Position numbers and translations under genes: made by a program. 43,353 nucleotides of DNA from JAAYEL01 sp964344625 (GTDB taxonomy: Bacteria; Bacillota; Clostridia; Tissierellales; Peptoniphilaceae), in assembly GCA_964344625.1 (NCBI GenBank), contig CAYFNZ010000007.1, forward strand, positions 1 to 43,353, written 5' to 3'. Below, one piece after another: positions 23,799-31,654 of this stretch (its first letter is position 1; each line of letters begins with the position of its first letter). The notes under the pieces are model-generated. The model was given only the letters and a program-made list of their open reading frames with translations, searched no databases and had not been told where the DNA came from.

Positions 23799-23807
23799 TG
23801 ATATAAT
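23799..23807 (+). promoter_or_regulatory. Extended -10 promoter of the ftcD operon
   Basis: TGATATAAT (23799-23807) is a consensus extended -10, 33 bases before ftcD; the -35 is poor. It drives away from the divergent reductase gene. Confidence 0.6.
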
Positions 23808-23840
23808 TAAATAGGATATTTGTAAAATTTAGAGGTGAAA

Positions 23841-24737
23841 ATGAAAAAGATAATTCAAGCCATTCCAAATTTCAGTGAGGGAAGGGATAAGGATAAGATA
23901 GAAAAAATAGTAGATTCTGTAAGAAATTTTGAAGGGGTTAAGTTAGTAAATTATTCATCTGACCAATCTCACAATAGGTCAGTTATAACTCTATTAGGAG
24001 AGGCTGATAATGTTTGTAAAGCCCTGATAAATCTTGCAAAAACAATAATAGATACTATCGACATGACCCAGCATGAAGGTCAGCATCCTAGAATGGGGGC
24101 CCTAGATGTCTGTCCACTTGTTCCTATCCTTAATATCAGTATGGAAGAAACAGTTGACTTAGCTAAAAATTTAGGCGAAAAAATAGGTAACTTGGGAATT
24201 CCAGTCTACCTATATGAGAATGCTGCGAGCCTTGATTATAGGAGAAATCTTGCTGACGTAAGAAAGGGTGGTTATGAAGGCTTTTTTGAAAAAATCAATG
24301 ACCCTAGGTGGCAGCCTGATTTTGGACCTTGTGTTATGAATAAAAAATCCGGTGCTACAGCCCTTAGCGCAAGAGATGTATTAATAGCATTTAACGTGAA
24401 CCTATCTACATCAGATAAGAAAATAGCTGATGAGATTGCTAAGAAGGTGAGGCATATCGGAGGTGGCTTAAGGTATGTCAAGGCTATGGGAGTATACCTT
24501 GAAGATAGAAAACTAGTACAGGTATCCATGAATTTAGTTAATTACAAAAAGACTTCTATTTATTCAGTTCTTGAATTGATAAAAATAGAGGCAAAAAGAT
24601 ATGGCGTGAGTGTTGTGGGTACAGAACTTATTGGTGCCATGCCTATGGCTGCCCTTTTACAGTCTGCCCAATACTATCTTCAACTAGAAGATGTGTCATT
24701 AAATCAGATACTAGAATATAATTTTTGGGAGGAATAA
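23841..24737 (+). CDS. ftcD: Glutamate formimidoyltransferase
   Basis: A 298-residue enzyme that moves the formimino group from N-formimino-glutamate to tetrahydrofolate in histidine breakdown. Recognisable stretches are IPNFSEGRDKDKIEKI, the substrate-site DQSHNRSVITLLG, and MTQHEGQHPRMGALDVCPLVP (in two pieces, ~75-95). It is the transferase alone; the cyclodeaminase is a separate gene directly after it, unlike the fused vertebrate form. A GTG at 23835 also opens the frame, but it lies in the RBS (AGAGGTG), so ATG 23841 is chosen. The hut genes that make formimino-glutamate are not in the window. Confidence 0.93.
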   Translation: MKKIIQAIPNFSEGRDKDKIEKIVDSVRNFEGVKLVNYSSDQSHNRSVITLLGEADNVCKALINLAKTIIDTIDMTQHEGQHPRMGALDVCPLVPILNISMEETVDLAKNLGEKIGNLGIPVYLYENAASLDYRRNLADVRKGGYEGFFEKINDPRWQPDFGPCVMNKKSGATALSARDVLIAFNVNLSTSDKKIADEIAKKVRHIGGGLRYVKAMGVYLEDRKLVQVSMNLVNYKKTSIYSVLELIKIEAKRYGVSVVGTELIGAMPMAALLQSAQYYLQLEDVSLNQILEYNFWEE

Positions 24738-25360
24738 TGTTAGTAGATAATAGTGTCAAGGATTATATGGATGTTTTATCATCAGACCAGCCAGCTCCAG
24801 GCGGCGGCTCAGTTAGTGCTGTAAGTGGAGCCTTGGGGGTATCGATTATGCAGATGGTAGCTTCCCTAAGTATTGGTAAAAAGGGCTTAGAAGATCATCA
24901 AGAAGCTATAAAAAACTTATTTGACAAAGCAGATGTCTATAAAGAATTTTTCATAAAGGCCATAGACGAAGACAGCAAGTGCTATCCTAAGGTAATTTCT
25001 GCTTATAGGCTTCCTAAAGATACAGATGAAGAAAAAAAGATAAGGACCGAAGAAATACAAAAGGCCTATAAGTACGCAACAGAAATTCCTTTTAGTATCG
25101 GACAAAAAGCCCACGAATTTATAGATTTATTAGATGACTTAATCGATATTTCAAATAAAAATATAATTACTGATGCCTATGTATCTGCTAGTCAATTAGA
25201 CGCATGTGTTGATGGGGCTTTAATTAATGCAAGGATAAATTTAAAATACATCAAAGACAAAGATTTTGTAGATGAGAAAACTGAAAAAATCGAATTTATA
25301 TTAAAGGATTCAAGAGAAAAATTAGACCGTATTAGGGTTAAAATTAGAAACATCATGTAA
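24737..25360 (+). CDS. fchA: Formimidoyltetrahydrofolate cyclodeaminase
   Basis: A 207-residue helical enzyme that releases ammonia from 5-formimino-THF to give 5,10-methenyl-THF, the step after ftcD. The opening SSDQPAPGGGSVSAVSGALG (~14-33) with its glycine-rich substrate loop is diagnostic. A TTG at 24725 is in frame, but ATG 24737 is chosen: it overlaps the ftcD stop as TAATG and has GGGAGGA just upstream. Together with ftcD it feeds one-carbon units and ammonia. Confidence 0.93.
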   Translation: MLVDNSVKDYMDVLSSDQPAPGGGSVSAVSGALGVSIMQMVASLSIGKKGLEDHQEAIKNLFDKADVYKEFFIKAIDEDSKCYPKVISAYRLPKDTDEEKKIRTEEIQKAYKYATEIPFSIGQKAHEFIDLLDDLIDISNKNIITDAYVSASQLDACVDGALINARINLKYIKDKDFVDEKTEKIEFILKDSREKLDRIRVKIRNIM

Positions 25361-25380
25361 TAGAAAATGGAGGATATGCC

Positions 25381-26118
25381 ATGGACTTTGATAAAGTAAT
25401 AGATATAATACTCGATTCTGATAATATCGTATTTTTTGGAGGGGCCGGAGTATCAACTGAAAGTGGTATTCCTGATTTCAGGTCTGCTACTGGGTTATAT
25501 AATAGGGAGAATAATACAGGTCATAGTCCTGAATATATGCTTAGCCATGATTTCTTAGTAGAAGATGAAGAAGGCTTTTCAAAATACTATAAAGAAAATC
25601 TTATTTCAAAAACAGCTAAACCAAATGTGACCCACAGGGTTTTAGCAAAGCTTGAAGAGATGAAAAAGCTTAGGGCTATTGTTACACAAAACATAGATAG
25701 TCTTCATCAGAAGGCAGGATCAAAAAATGTATATGAAATCCACGGCAACCTTAGAGATTTTTATTGCGTAAAATGTGGTAAAAAATATCCTGAAGATATG
25801 ATACTTTCAACACCTGGAGCAAATTATTGCTCTTGTGGTGGCTATATAAGGCCTGATGTTACCCTTTATGGAGAGGCCTTACCAGAACACACTGTCATAA
25901 TGGCCATTGATGCCATATCAAAGGCTGACGTTTTAATTATAGGTGGGACCTCCTTGGCGGTTTACCCAGCTGCAAGCTTTATAAACTACTATAGGGGCCA
26001 CAAGTGCATTTTAATCAATAGAGACGAGACATCCAGAGATAATGTTGCTGATTATGTAATTCATGCTAGCTTAGGTGATTTCTTTAGCCAGCTTGAAAAA
26101 AGAATTAATAGGTATTAA
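25381..26118 (+). CDS. NAD-dependent protein deacylase, Sir2 family
   Basis: A 245-residue sirtuin that would remove acyl groups from lysines using NAD+. Motifs are complete: FFGGAGVSTESGIPDFRS (~18-35), TQNIDSLHQKAGS with the NAD-ribose Asn-Ile-Asp, and the catalytic His in EIHGNL. The zinc ribbon is CVKC plus CSC, the second pair spaced by one residue. The usual deacetylase family length is seen. It sits between fchA (20-base gap) and mvaA (15-base gap), so it is likely in the same transcript as the mevalonate genes. Confidence 0.92.
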   Translation: MDFDKVIDIILDSDNIVFFGGAGVSTESGIPDFRSATGLYNRENNTGHSPEYMLSHDFLVEDEEGFSKYYKENLISKTAKPNVTHRVLAKLEEMKKLRAIVTQNIDSLHQKAGSKNVYEIHGNLRDFYCVKCGKKYPEDMILSTPGANYCSCGGYIRPDVTLYGEALPEHTVIMAIDAISKADVLIIGGTSLAVYPAASFINYYRGHKCILINRDETSRDNVADYVIHASLGDFFSQLEKRINRY

Positions 26119-26133
26119 AATAAAAGGACTTTT

Positions 26134-27402
26134 ATGGATAATAAATTTTATAAATTTTATAAAAAGAATATAGATGAAAGATTAAGCATTTTAAGAGAAG
26201 AGAAAATAATAGACCCTCAAGTATTACCAAAATTAGACAGGGAAAATGCCAATAACATGGTTGAAAACTACCTATTTAATTATGAATTACCCTTAGGGCT
26301 GGGATTAAATTTTTTAATAAATAATAAAGAATATCTAATCCCAATGGTTACAGAAGAACCATCAGTAATAGCTGCTGCAAGTAATGGGGCGAAAACCCTT
26401 GGGAATATAAGTACTGAAATTAAGGGAAAATCAGTAATTGGTCAAATCGTGCTTTATGAGATAGAGGACCTTGACTTTGCAATGGGTCAGCTTGAGAGAT
26501 ATTCAGATATCATACTTGAAAAAGCTGGAGAAATGTGTCAATCCATGATTAGAAGAGGGGGAGGACCAAAAAAAGTCTGGCAAGAGTCTTTTAGAGATGG
26601 TGAGCATACTTTTATTTCCCTATACCTAGCCATAGATACCTGTGATGCCATGGGGGCTAATACCATAAATACTATACTAGAAGGTCTTTCTTCATATATA
26701 GAAGAGATTACAAAGTCAAAGTTTTTGATGAGGATAATCTCAAATTATGCTACAGAATCTATTGTTAAGGCTTCTTGTAAGTTAGATATTAAGAAATTAG
26801 ATGACAAGCTTGATGAGGCAAGAAGGATTGCAAAAAGAATTGAATTGGCAAGTACTTATGCAAATCTTGACCCATATAGGGCGGCAACCCATAATAAGGG
26901 GATCATGAATGGCATAGATGCAGTTGTTATTGCAACTGGCAATGATTTTAGGGCAATAGAAGCAGCAGCCCATAGTTATGCCTCTAAAGACGGTAGGTAT
27001 CAAGGTCTAACCACTTGGAAATTTGATGACAAGGAAGATTTACTGTTAGGGGAAATTGAAATTCCAATGCCAGTAGCAAGCCTTGGTGGAACCATATCAT
27101 CTCATCCAATAGCAAGATGGTCCCTAGAGACCCTTGGGAACCCATCCGCCAAAGAACTAGCAGGCATTATAGCAGCAGTAGGCTTAAGTCAAAACTTTTC
27201 AGCTATAAGGGCTATAGTAACTGTGGGAATACAAAAAGGACATATGGCCCTTCACGCTAGGTCAGTAGCTAAGCTAGCAGGTGCTAGAGATGAAGAGGTG
27301 GAAAAACTTGTTAAGCTCTTAAAAAAAGAAGATAAAATTAACATTGAGATTGCTAATCTTTTATTGAGAAAATTGAGGAGTTCATATGATAAATTCAACT
27401 AA
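26134..27402 (+). CDS. mvaA: Hydroxymethylglutaryl-CoA reductase, class II
   Basis: A 422-residue enzyme that interconverts HMG-CoA and mevalonate, the committing step to isoprenoids. Class II features are visible: ENANNMVENYLFNYELPLGL near residue 35-54, the EEPSVIAAASNGAK segment with the catalytic Glu, DAMGANTIN for cofactor binding, and the GNDFRAIEAAAH segment. The C-terminal GHMALHAR carries the catalytic His. Class II enzymes are soluble, consistent with no membrane segment here. The end overlaps mvaS by 17 bases, so the two pathway steps are translationally coupled. Confidence 0.95.
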   Translation: MDNKFYKFYKKNIDERLSILREEKIIDPQVLPKLDRENANNMVENYLFNYELPLGLGLNFLINNKEYLIPMVTEEPSVIAAASNGAKTLGNISTEIKGKSVIGQIVLYEIEDLDFAMGQLERYSDIILEKAGEMCQSMIRRGGGPKKVWQESFRDGEHTFISLYLAIDTCDAMGANTINTILEGLSSYIEEITKSKFLMRIISNYATESIVKASCKLDIKKLDDKLDEARRIAKRIELASTYANLDPYRAATHNKGIMNGIDAVVIATGNDFRAIEAAAHSYASKDGRYQGLTTWKFDDKEDLLLGEIEIPMPVASLGGTISSHPIARWSLETLGNPSAKELAGIIAAVGLSQNFSAIRAIVTVGIQKGHMALHARSVAKLAGARDEEVEKLVKLLKKEDKINIEIANLLLRKLRSSYDKFN

Positions 27403-28597
27403 AGTGGGAATTGAAAAAATAGGTATATATATACCAAAAGATTATATAAATTTATCTTTGCTTGCAGAGTTTAGGGGCATAGACCCAAATAAGTGGAGAA
27501 AAGGGATAGGCCAAGAAAATATGTCTGTTATGCCAAAGGACCAGGATGTTATTTCTATGGGAGCTAATGCTTGCTTAAAGATTCTTGATGATGAAGATAA
27601 GGCCAAAATTGACCAGGTCATTTTTGCTACAGAATCGTCAGTAGACTTCTCCAAGGCTTCATCGACTTATATCCACAATCTTTTAGGTATACAAGAATTT
27701 GCTAAGTCATATGAGATTAAGCAAGCATGTTACTCTGCTACAGCGGCTATTCAACTTGCTTGTGATTATGTAAGGCTAAGGCCGGACAGGAAGATTTTGA
27801 TTATATCTTCTGACGTATCAAAATATGGCTTAAAGACCTCTGGTGAAGTAACCCAGGGAGCAGGGGCTATTGCACTATTGATAAGCTCAAAGGCAAAGGT
27901 CCTTGAAATTACAAATGAGACAGTTTCATATACTGAAAATTCCTTTGATTTTTGGAGACCAAGTTTTTCAGACTATCCATATGTAGAAGGAAAATACTCT
28001 ACACAATTGTACATAGATGCCTTTGTAAAGTTGGTAGAAGAATTCGATAGAAGATATCCGGAAGTCTTATTAAATACAGAGTCAATCATTTATCACCTGC
28101 CTTTTACTAGGATGGGGAAAAAAGCCTTGGACGCCTTATATGACCTTTTAAAAGGAAAAGACGATGAAAAATCAAAAGCCTTAAGTGCCAAGTTTGAAAG
28201 TTGGTATGAAAACTTTGATAAGTCTACAATTTTTAGCAAGGAAGTTGGTAATATTTATACCGGATCCCTTTATTTAAGTCTTTTATCCCTATTAATGAAC
28301 GGAGACTTAAAGTCTGGCGACAAGATAGCCCTATTTAGCTATGGTTCAGGTTCTGTAGCTGAACTTTATACAGGAATTTTAGCTAAGGACTATAAAAATT
28401 ATTTATATAGACAAGACATTGACCACTTGCTAGAAAGAAGGCATGAATTAAGCGTTGATGAATATGAGAAAAATTATTTTCACCTTTCATATATTGAAGA
28501 TGTAGGGGATATTTTCAATAAGGAAGAAGATGCAGAAGCAGGTTTTTATCTAGAAAAAATCGTGGATTCAAAAAGATATTACAAATTAAAAAAATAA
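27386..28597 (+). CDS. mvaS: Hydroxymethylglutaryl-CoA synthase
   Basis: A 403-residue enzyme that condenses acetoacetyl-CoA with acetyl-CoA. The catalytic residues are present: Glu83 in ATESSVDFSKA, Cys115 in IKQACYSATAA and the His of SIIYHLPFTRMGKKAL. Late GSLYLSLLSLL and LFSYGSGS segments are typical. Length is normal. It overlaps mvaA and ends the operon at a strong hairpin. The presence of mvaA and mvaS shows a mevalonate route to isoprenoids; the mevalonate kinases are not in this window. Confidence 0.95.
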   Translation: MINSTKVGIEKIGIYIPKDYINLSLLAEFRGIDPNKWRKGIGQENMSVMPKDQDVISMGANACLKILDDEDKAKIDQVIFATESSVDFSKASSTYIHNLLGIQEFAKSYEIKQACYSATAAIQLACDYVRLRPDRKILIISSDVSKYGLKTSGEVTQGAGAIALLISSKAKVLEITNETVSYTENSFDFWRPSFSDYPYVEGKYSTQLYIDAFVKLVEEFDRRYPEVLLNTESIIYHLPFTRMGKKALDALYDLLKGKDDEKSKALSAKFESWYENFDKSTIFSKEVGNIYTGSLYLSLLSLLMNGDLKSGDKIALFSYGSGSVAELYTGILAKDYKNYLYRQDIDHLLERRHELSVDEYEKNYFHLSYIEDVGDIFNKEEDAEAGFYLEKIVDSKRYYKLKK

Positions 28598-28617
28598 ATC
28601 TATTTAGAGAATAATAT

Positions 28618-28660
28618 AAAATCTGCTGAAGATAGATTAAGCCTATCTTCAGCAGATTTT
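28618..28660. terminator. Bidirectional terminator between mvaS and the minus-strand dehydrogenase
   Basis: A perfect 18-base inverted repeat: AAAATCTGCTGAAGATAG (28618-28635) and its complement (28643-28660) around a 7-base loop. The arms end in A/T runs on both sides, so it can stop both convergent transcripts. Confidence 0.9.
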
Positions 28661-28673
28661 CTCATTTCTTATA

Positions 28674-29633
28674 TTAATTATTTACTATATTTTTTTCTTG
28701 ACCTCTTGCAAAACTCAAGCTATTATCAAAGGCGATTTCAGCCCTTCTAATCATAGCTTCATCAGTTAGGTAGGCTATATGTGGGCTAAGTAAGATGTTT
28801 TTTGTATTTAATAATGGGTAGTCTGCAGGTATTGGTGGCTCCATATCAAATACATCTATACCAGCGTAAGCTATTTTTTCTTCTTCCAACAAGTCTGCTA
28901 GGGCTTGGTTATCGACTATAGGACCTCTTGCACAGTTAATGAAAATTGCTTCTTTTTTCATCAGACTTAAAAGGTCTTTATTTACAAAACCTCTAGTGTG
29001 CTTGTTTAAAGCCAAGTGGACAGAAACTATGTCAGCTCGTTTAAATGCATCTTCAAGACTTACATATTCTACACCAAGTTTTTTAGCCTCTTCATTTTCA
29101 TGTCTTGAATAGGCTATAACATTTGCCCCAAAGGCTTTAAATAATCTAGCTGTTTCTAAACCGATATTTCCAGTTCCTATTATTGCAACTGTCTTATCTT
29201 TTATTTCAAGACCCCTGTAGTAATCAAGGTGGGTCTTTCCTTCTCTTGTCATAGGATCTCCAAGGCTAATTTTCCTATAAATATTTAAGACCATACCGAT
29301 TACTAATTCGGCAACGGAAGTATTTGAATAACCTGAAGCGTTGCATACCTTGATACCTTTTTCTTTGGCAAGGTCCACATTTACGTGGTCAAAGCCAGTG
29401 AAGGCAACATTTATTAGTTTTAGATTTTCGCTTTTTTCTATTACAGAATCAGGAAGCTTGGTATTTGCTATCATAAGAATTTCAGCATCCTTAGACCTTT
29501 CAAGAAACTCTTCTTCAGTCTGTGCCTTATCCTTATAAGATACAAATTCATGGCCTTCTTTTTCTAGTTTTTCTTTGTATTTACTTAAAAGCTCTTCTGG
29601 AATTGATAGTGGTTCAATTAATTTAATCCTCAT
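28674..29633 (-). CDS. D-isomer specific 2-hydroxyacid dehydrogenase
   Basis: A 319-residue NAD(P)-dependent dehydrogenase. The Rossmann loop is GTGNIG (153-158) and the catalytic set is complete: Arg236 in NCARGPIVD, Glu265 in DMEPP and His285 in SPHIAYLT. The second strand ends AYSRHEN (174-180), with Ser-Arg where NAD-specific members have Asp, which suggests NADPH preference. The substrate is open: hydroxypyruvate/glyoxylate, phosphoglycerate-like or other 2-keto acids. It follows nadE by nine bases on the minus strand, so the two share a transcript. Confidence 0.88.
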   Translation of the reverse strand: MRIKLIEPLSIPEELLSKYKEKLEKEGHEFVSYKDKAQTEEEFLERSKDAEILMIANTKLPDSVIEKSENLKLINVAFTGFDHVNVDLAKEKGIKVCNASGYSNTSVAELVIGMVLNIYRKISLGDPMTREGKTHLDYYRGLEIKDKTVAIIGTGNIGLETARLFKAFGANVIAYSRHENEEAKKLGVEYVSLEDAFKRADIVSVHLALNKHTRGFVNKDLLSLMKKEAIFINCARGPIVDNQALADLLEEEKIAYAGIDVFDMEPPIPADYPLLNTKNILLSPHIAYLTDEAMIRRAEIAFDNSLSFARGQEKNIVNN

Positions 29634-29642
29634 ATTTAATAT

Positions 29643-31466
29643 CTACCTCCATGTTAATGTGTTTATATCAGATGCCATGATAAATCCATTTCTAGGATTT
29701 AAGGAGAAGTCCTCGATAGCAGGACCATCAGGCATGCAAGATCTCTTAAATTGTTGAATAGAAAATCTCCTCAAAAATATTGTATACCATTTTTCTATTT
29801 CTTCAATGCTGTACTTATCTTGGAAGGCATTTTGGCACATAAATAAGACATCTTTAAATGATGATTTATTTCTAATAGTGTGGTAGATGAAAAAATCATG
29901 GAGTTCATATGGGCCTACATTATCTTCTGTTTTTTGGGCTATTTTGCCATCTTGGGTTGGTAGAAGTTCAGGTGAAATAGGGGTGTCAATTATATCTGCA
30001 AGGGGAGTAGATATTTGAGGATTTGTACTTTGATCTTTAACAAACCTTACAACTTCCCTAAGCAGGGTTTTGCAAATACCAGCATTGATAGCATACATGG
30101 AGATATGGTCTCCATTATAGGTGGCAAAACCAAGGGCGATTTCAGACATGTTTCCAGTACCTAAGACAATGCCTCCATGTTTATTAGAAAGGTCCATTAG
30201 TATTTGGGTTCTTTCTCTAGCCTGGGCATTTTCATAAACTATTGAGAAGTCATTTTCGTCATGACCAATATCTTTAAAATGCTGTAAGACTGAATCGTTT
30301 ATAGATATTTCTTCTACGCTTACACCATAGGCTAGTGCTAGTTTGTGGGCATTTGACTTGGTCCTTGTGCTAGTACCTAGTCCTGGCATGATTATGGCAT
30401 GGATGTCTTTTTTATCAAGTCCTCTTTTCTCAAAAGCATAGCAGGCTGCTATTAGAGCCAGGGTTGAGTCAAGGCCACCAGACAGGCCTAAAAATATTTT
30501 CTTATCAGACAATTGATCAAGCCTTCTTAAAAGGGCATGAGCTTGGATGTTTAGGATATTCTTGGCCTTTTTATATAGGTCAGCCTTATCAAGTGGTATC
30601 ATTGGGCTTGGAGAGATTTTTCTCTTTAGCTTAAAGCTATCTGTCTTAAGGATGACCTCTTCCATTTCAATAGGTTGATTACCTGAAAAAGACTTAAAAG
30701 AAATTTCATCCAGGTTGATATCATTGTATATCAGACCATTTGTAAAAATGCTGGATTTTTCAACTAGGTCACCTGCCTCAATAATATATTTATAGCCGCT
30801 ATAGGATGCGTTGGTTGATGATTCATTTGAGCTTGGTCCTGAATAAATTATGGAAGTATTGTCCTTTTTAGAAACGGCCTTAAGGATATCAAGCCTTTCA
30901 TCTATAAAGCTTGCATCATCGTGCTTAGATCCGGCTATAAATATAATTTTCGCATTATTATTTATTAGGCTTGAATATTGTAGAGAGTCATCAAAGAAAT
31001 CATCTTCAAATATAAAGCCTATATTTGTTCTTTCATCGTTAATTTTTATTAAAGCTGGATTTGACTCAGGCTTATTAGTAGCCCCACTTAGATAGGACTT
31101 TTGGTCTTTATTTAGTCTATTTTTTAAGCTTTTTTGTAAAATCTTACCTTCAAATATTAGCGCCTGGCATGAGTAGGTATTGCCGTCTTGTTTAATTGGT
31201 AGGCCCAGGCCGATAAGCATAGCTTTATTTTTTGAAAATTCTAATATTTCATCAAGGGCATCTTTAGATTTTTTTAATATTTCTTGTGAACAAATCATTT
31301 CACCTGCACTAACTCCTGTTAGGGCTAGTTCTGGAAAGTTGATTATATCTACAAAGTTTTTATGGGCGAAATCTAGGTGCCTTAGGATTTCTTCCTTGTT
31401 TTTTTCTACATTTAATAAACTTATTTTAGTATTTGCTGCACAAACTCTAATAAAATTTCTATTCAT
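29643..31466 (-). CDS. nadE: NAD+ synthetase with inactive-looking glutaminase domain
   Basis: A 607-residue two-domain protein. The C-terminal half is a normal NAD+ synthetase (P-loop SGGLDS at 329-334, then MPGLGTSTRT), which amidates deamido-NAD+ with ATP. The N-terminal half is a nitrilase-type glutaminase fold that keeps Glu46 (NFPELALTG) and a Lys near 112. The catalytic Cys of the usual EICED motif is replaced: the sequence reads GFIFEDD with Phe153 in that place. The protein therefore probably uses free ammonia, or takes it from another protein. Length matches full-size glutamine-dependent NadE, so the domain is kept as structure. It is the first gene of a minus-strand pair. Confidence 0.88.
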   Translation of the reverse strand: MNRNFIRVCAANTKISLLNVEKNKEEILRHLDFAHKNFVDIINFPELALTGVSAGEMICSQEILKKSKDALDEILEFSKNKAMLIGLGLPIKQDGNTYSCQALIFEGKILQKSLKNRLNKDQKSYLSGATNKPESNPALIKINDERTNIGFIFEDDFFDDSLQYSSLINNNAKIIFIAGSKHDDASFIDERLDILKAVSKKDNTSIIYSGPSSNESSTNASYSGYKYIIEAGDLVEKSSIFTNGLIYNDINLDEISFKSFSGNQPIEMEEVILKTDSFKLKRKISPSPMIPLDKADLYKKAKNILNIQAHALLRRLDQLSDKKIFLGLSGGLDSTLALIAACYAFEKRGLDKKDIHAIIMPGLGTSTRTKSNAHKLALAYGVSVEEISINDSVLQHFKDIGHDENDFSIVYENAQARERTQILMDLSNKHGGIVLGTGNMSEIALGFATYNGDHISMYAINAGICKTLLREVVRFVKDQSTNPQISTPLADIIDTPISPELLPTQDGKIAQKTEDNVGPYELHDFFIYHTIRNKSSFKDVLFMCQNAFQDKYSIEEIEKWYTIFLRRFSIQQFKRSCMPDGPAIEDFSLNPRNGFIMASDINTLTWR

Positions 31467-31585
31467 AAGTTACTCCTTGTTTGTTTTATATATTAATCTT
31501 ATCAAACATAGGAAGAATCCGCACGAATTTTATACTAGGATTTGTGCGACCTAATATCAAAAAAATAAAAAATGATTGTTACTTA

Positions 31586-31615
31586 TTGACAAATTGGGTA
31601 TATTTATCTTATCTT
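31586..31615 (+). promoter_or_regulatory. Promoter of copA
   Basis: TTGACA (31586-31591) and TATCTT (31610-31615) with an 18-base spacer, lying directly before the CsoR-type operator. Confidence 0.65.
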
Positions 31616-31619
31616 AGAG

Positions 31620-31636
31620 ATACCCCTATGGGGTAT
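31620..31636 (+). promoter_or_regulatory. CsoR operator upstream of copA
   Basis: ATACCCCTATGGGGTAT is a perfect 7-base inverted repeat (ATACCCC/GGGGTAT) with a 3-base centre. This is the G/C-rich dyad known for CsoR copper repressors. It lies between the copA promoter and RBS (AAAGGAG, 31640-31646), and csoR is encoded just after copA, so copper-responsive control is expected. Confidence 0.85.
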
Positions 31637-31654
31637 AACAAAGGAGTATGATAT

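Noticed and set aside
31520..31548. Inverted repeat CGCACGAAT/ATTTGTGCG between nadE and copA as a regulator site or terminator
   Set aside because: Pairing is imperfect (a G-U pair), no T run follows, and it does not overlap a recognised promoter. It is noted but not called.
31180..31554. Rightward 124-codon frame over nadE
   Set aside because: It is antisense to a strong coding gene, has no RBS or recognisable domain, and its composition mirrors the nadE codons.
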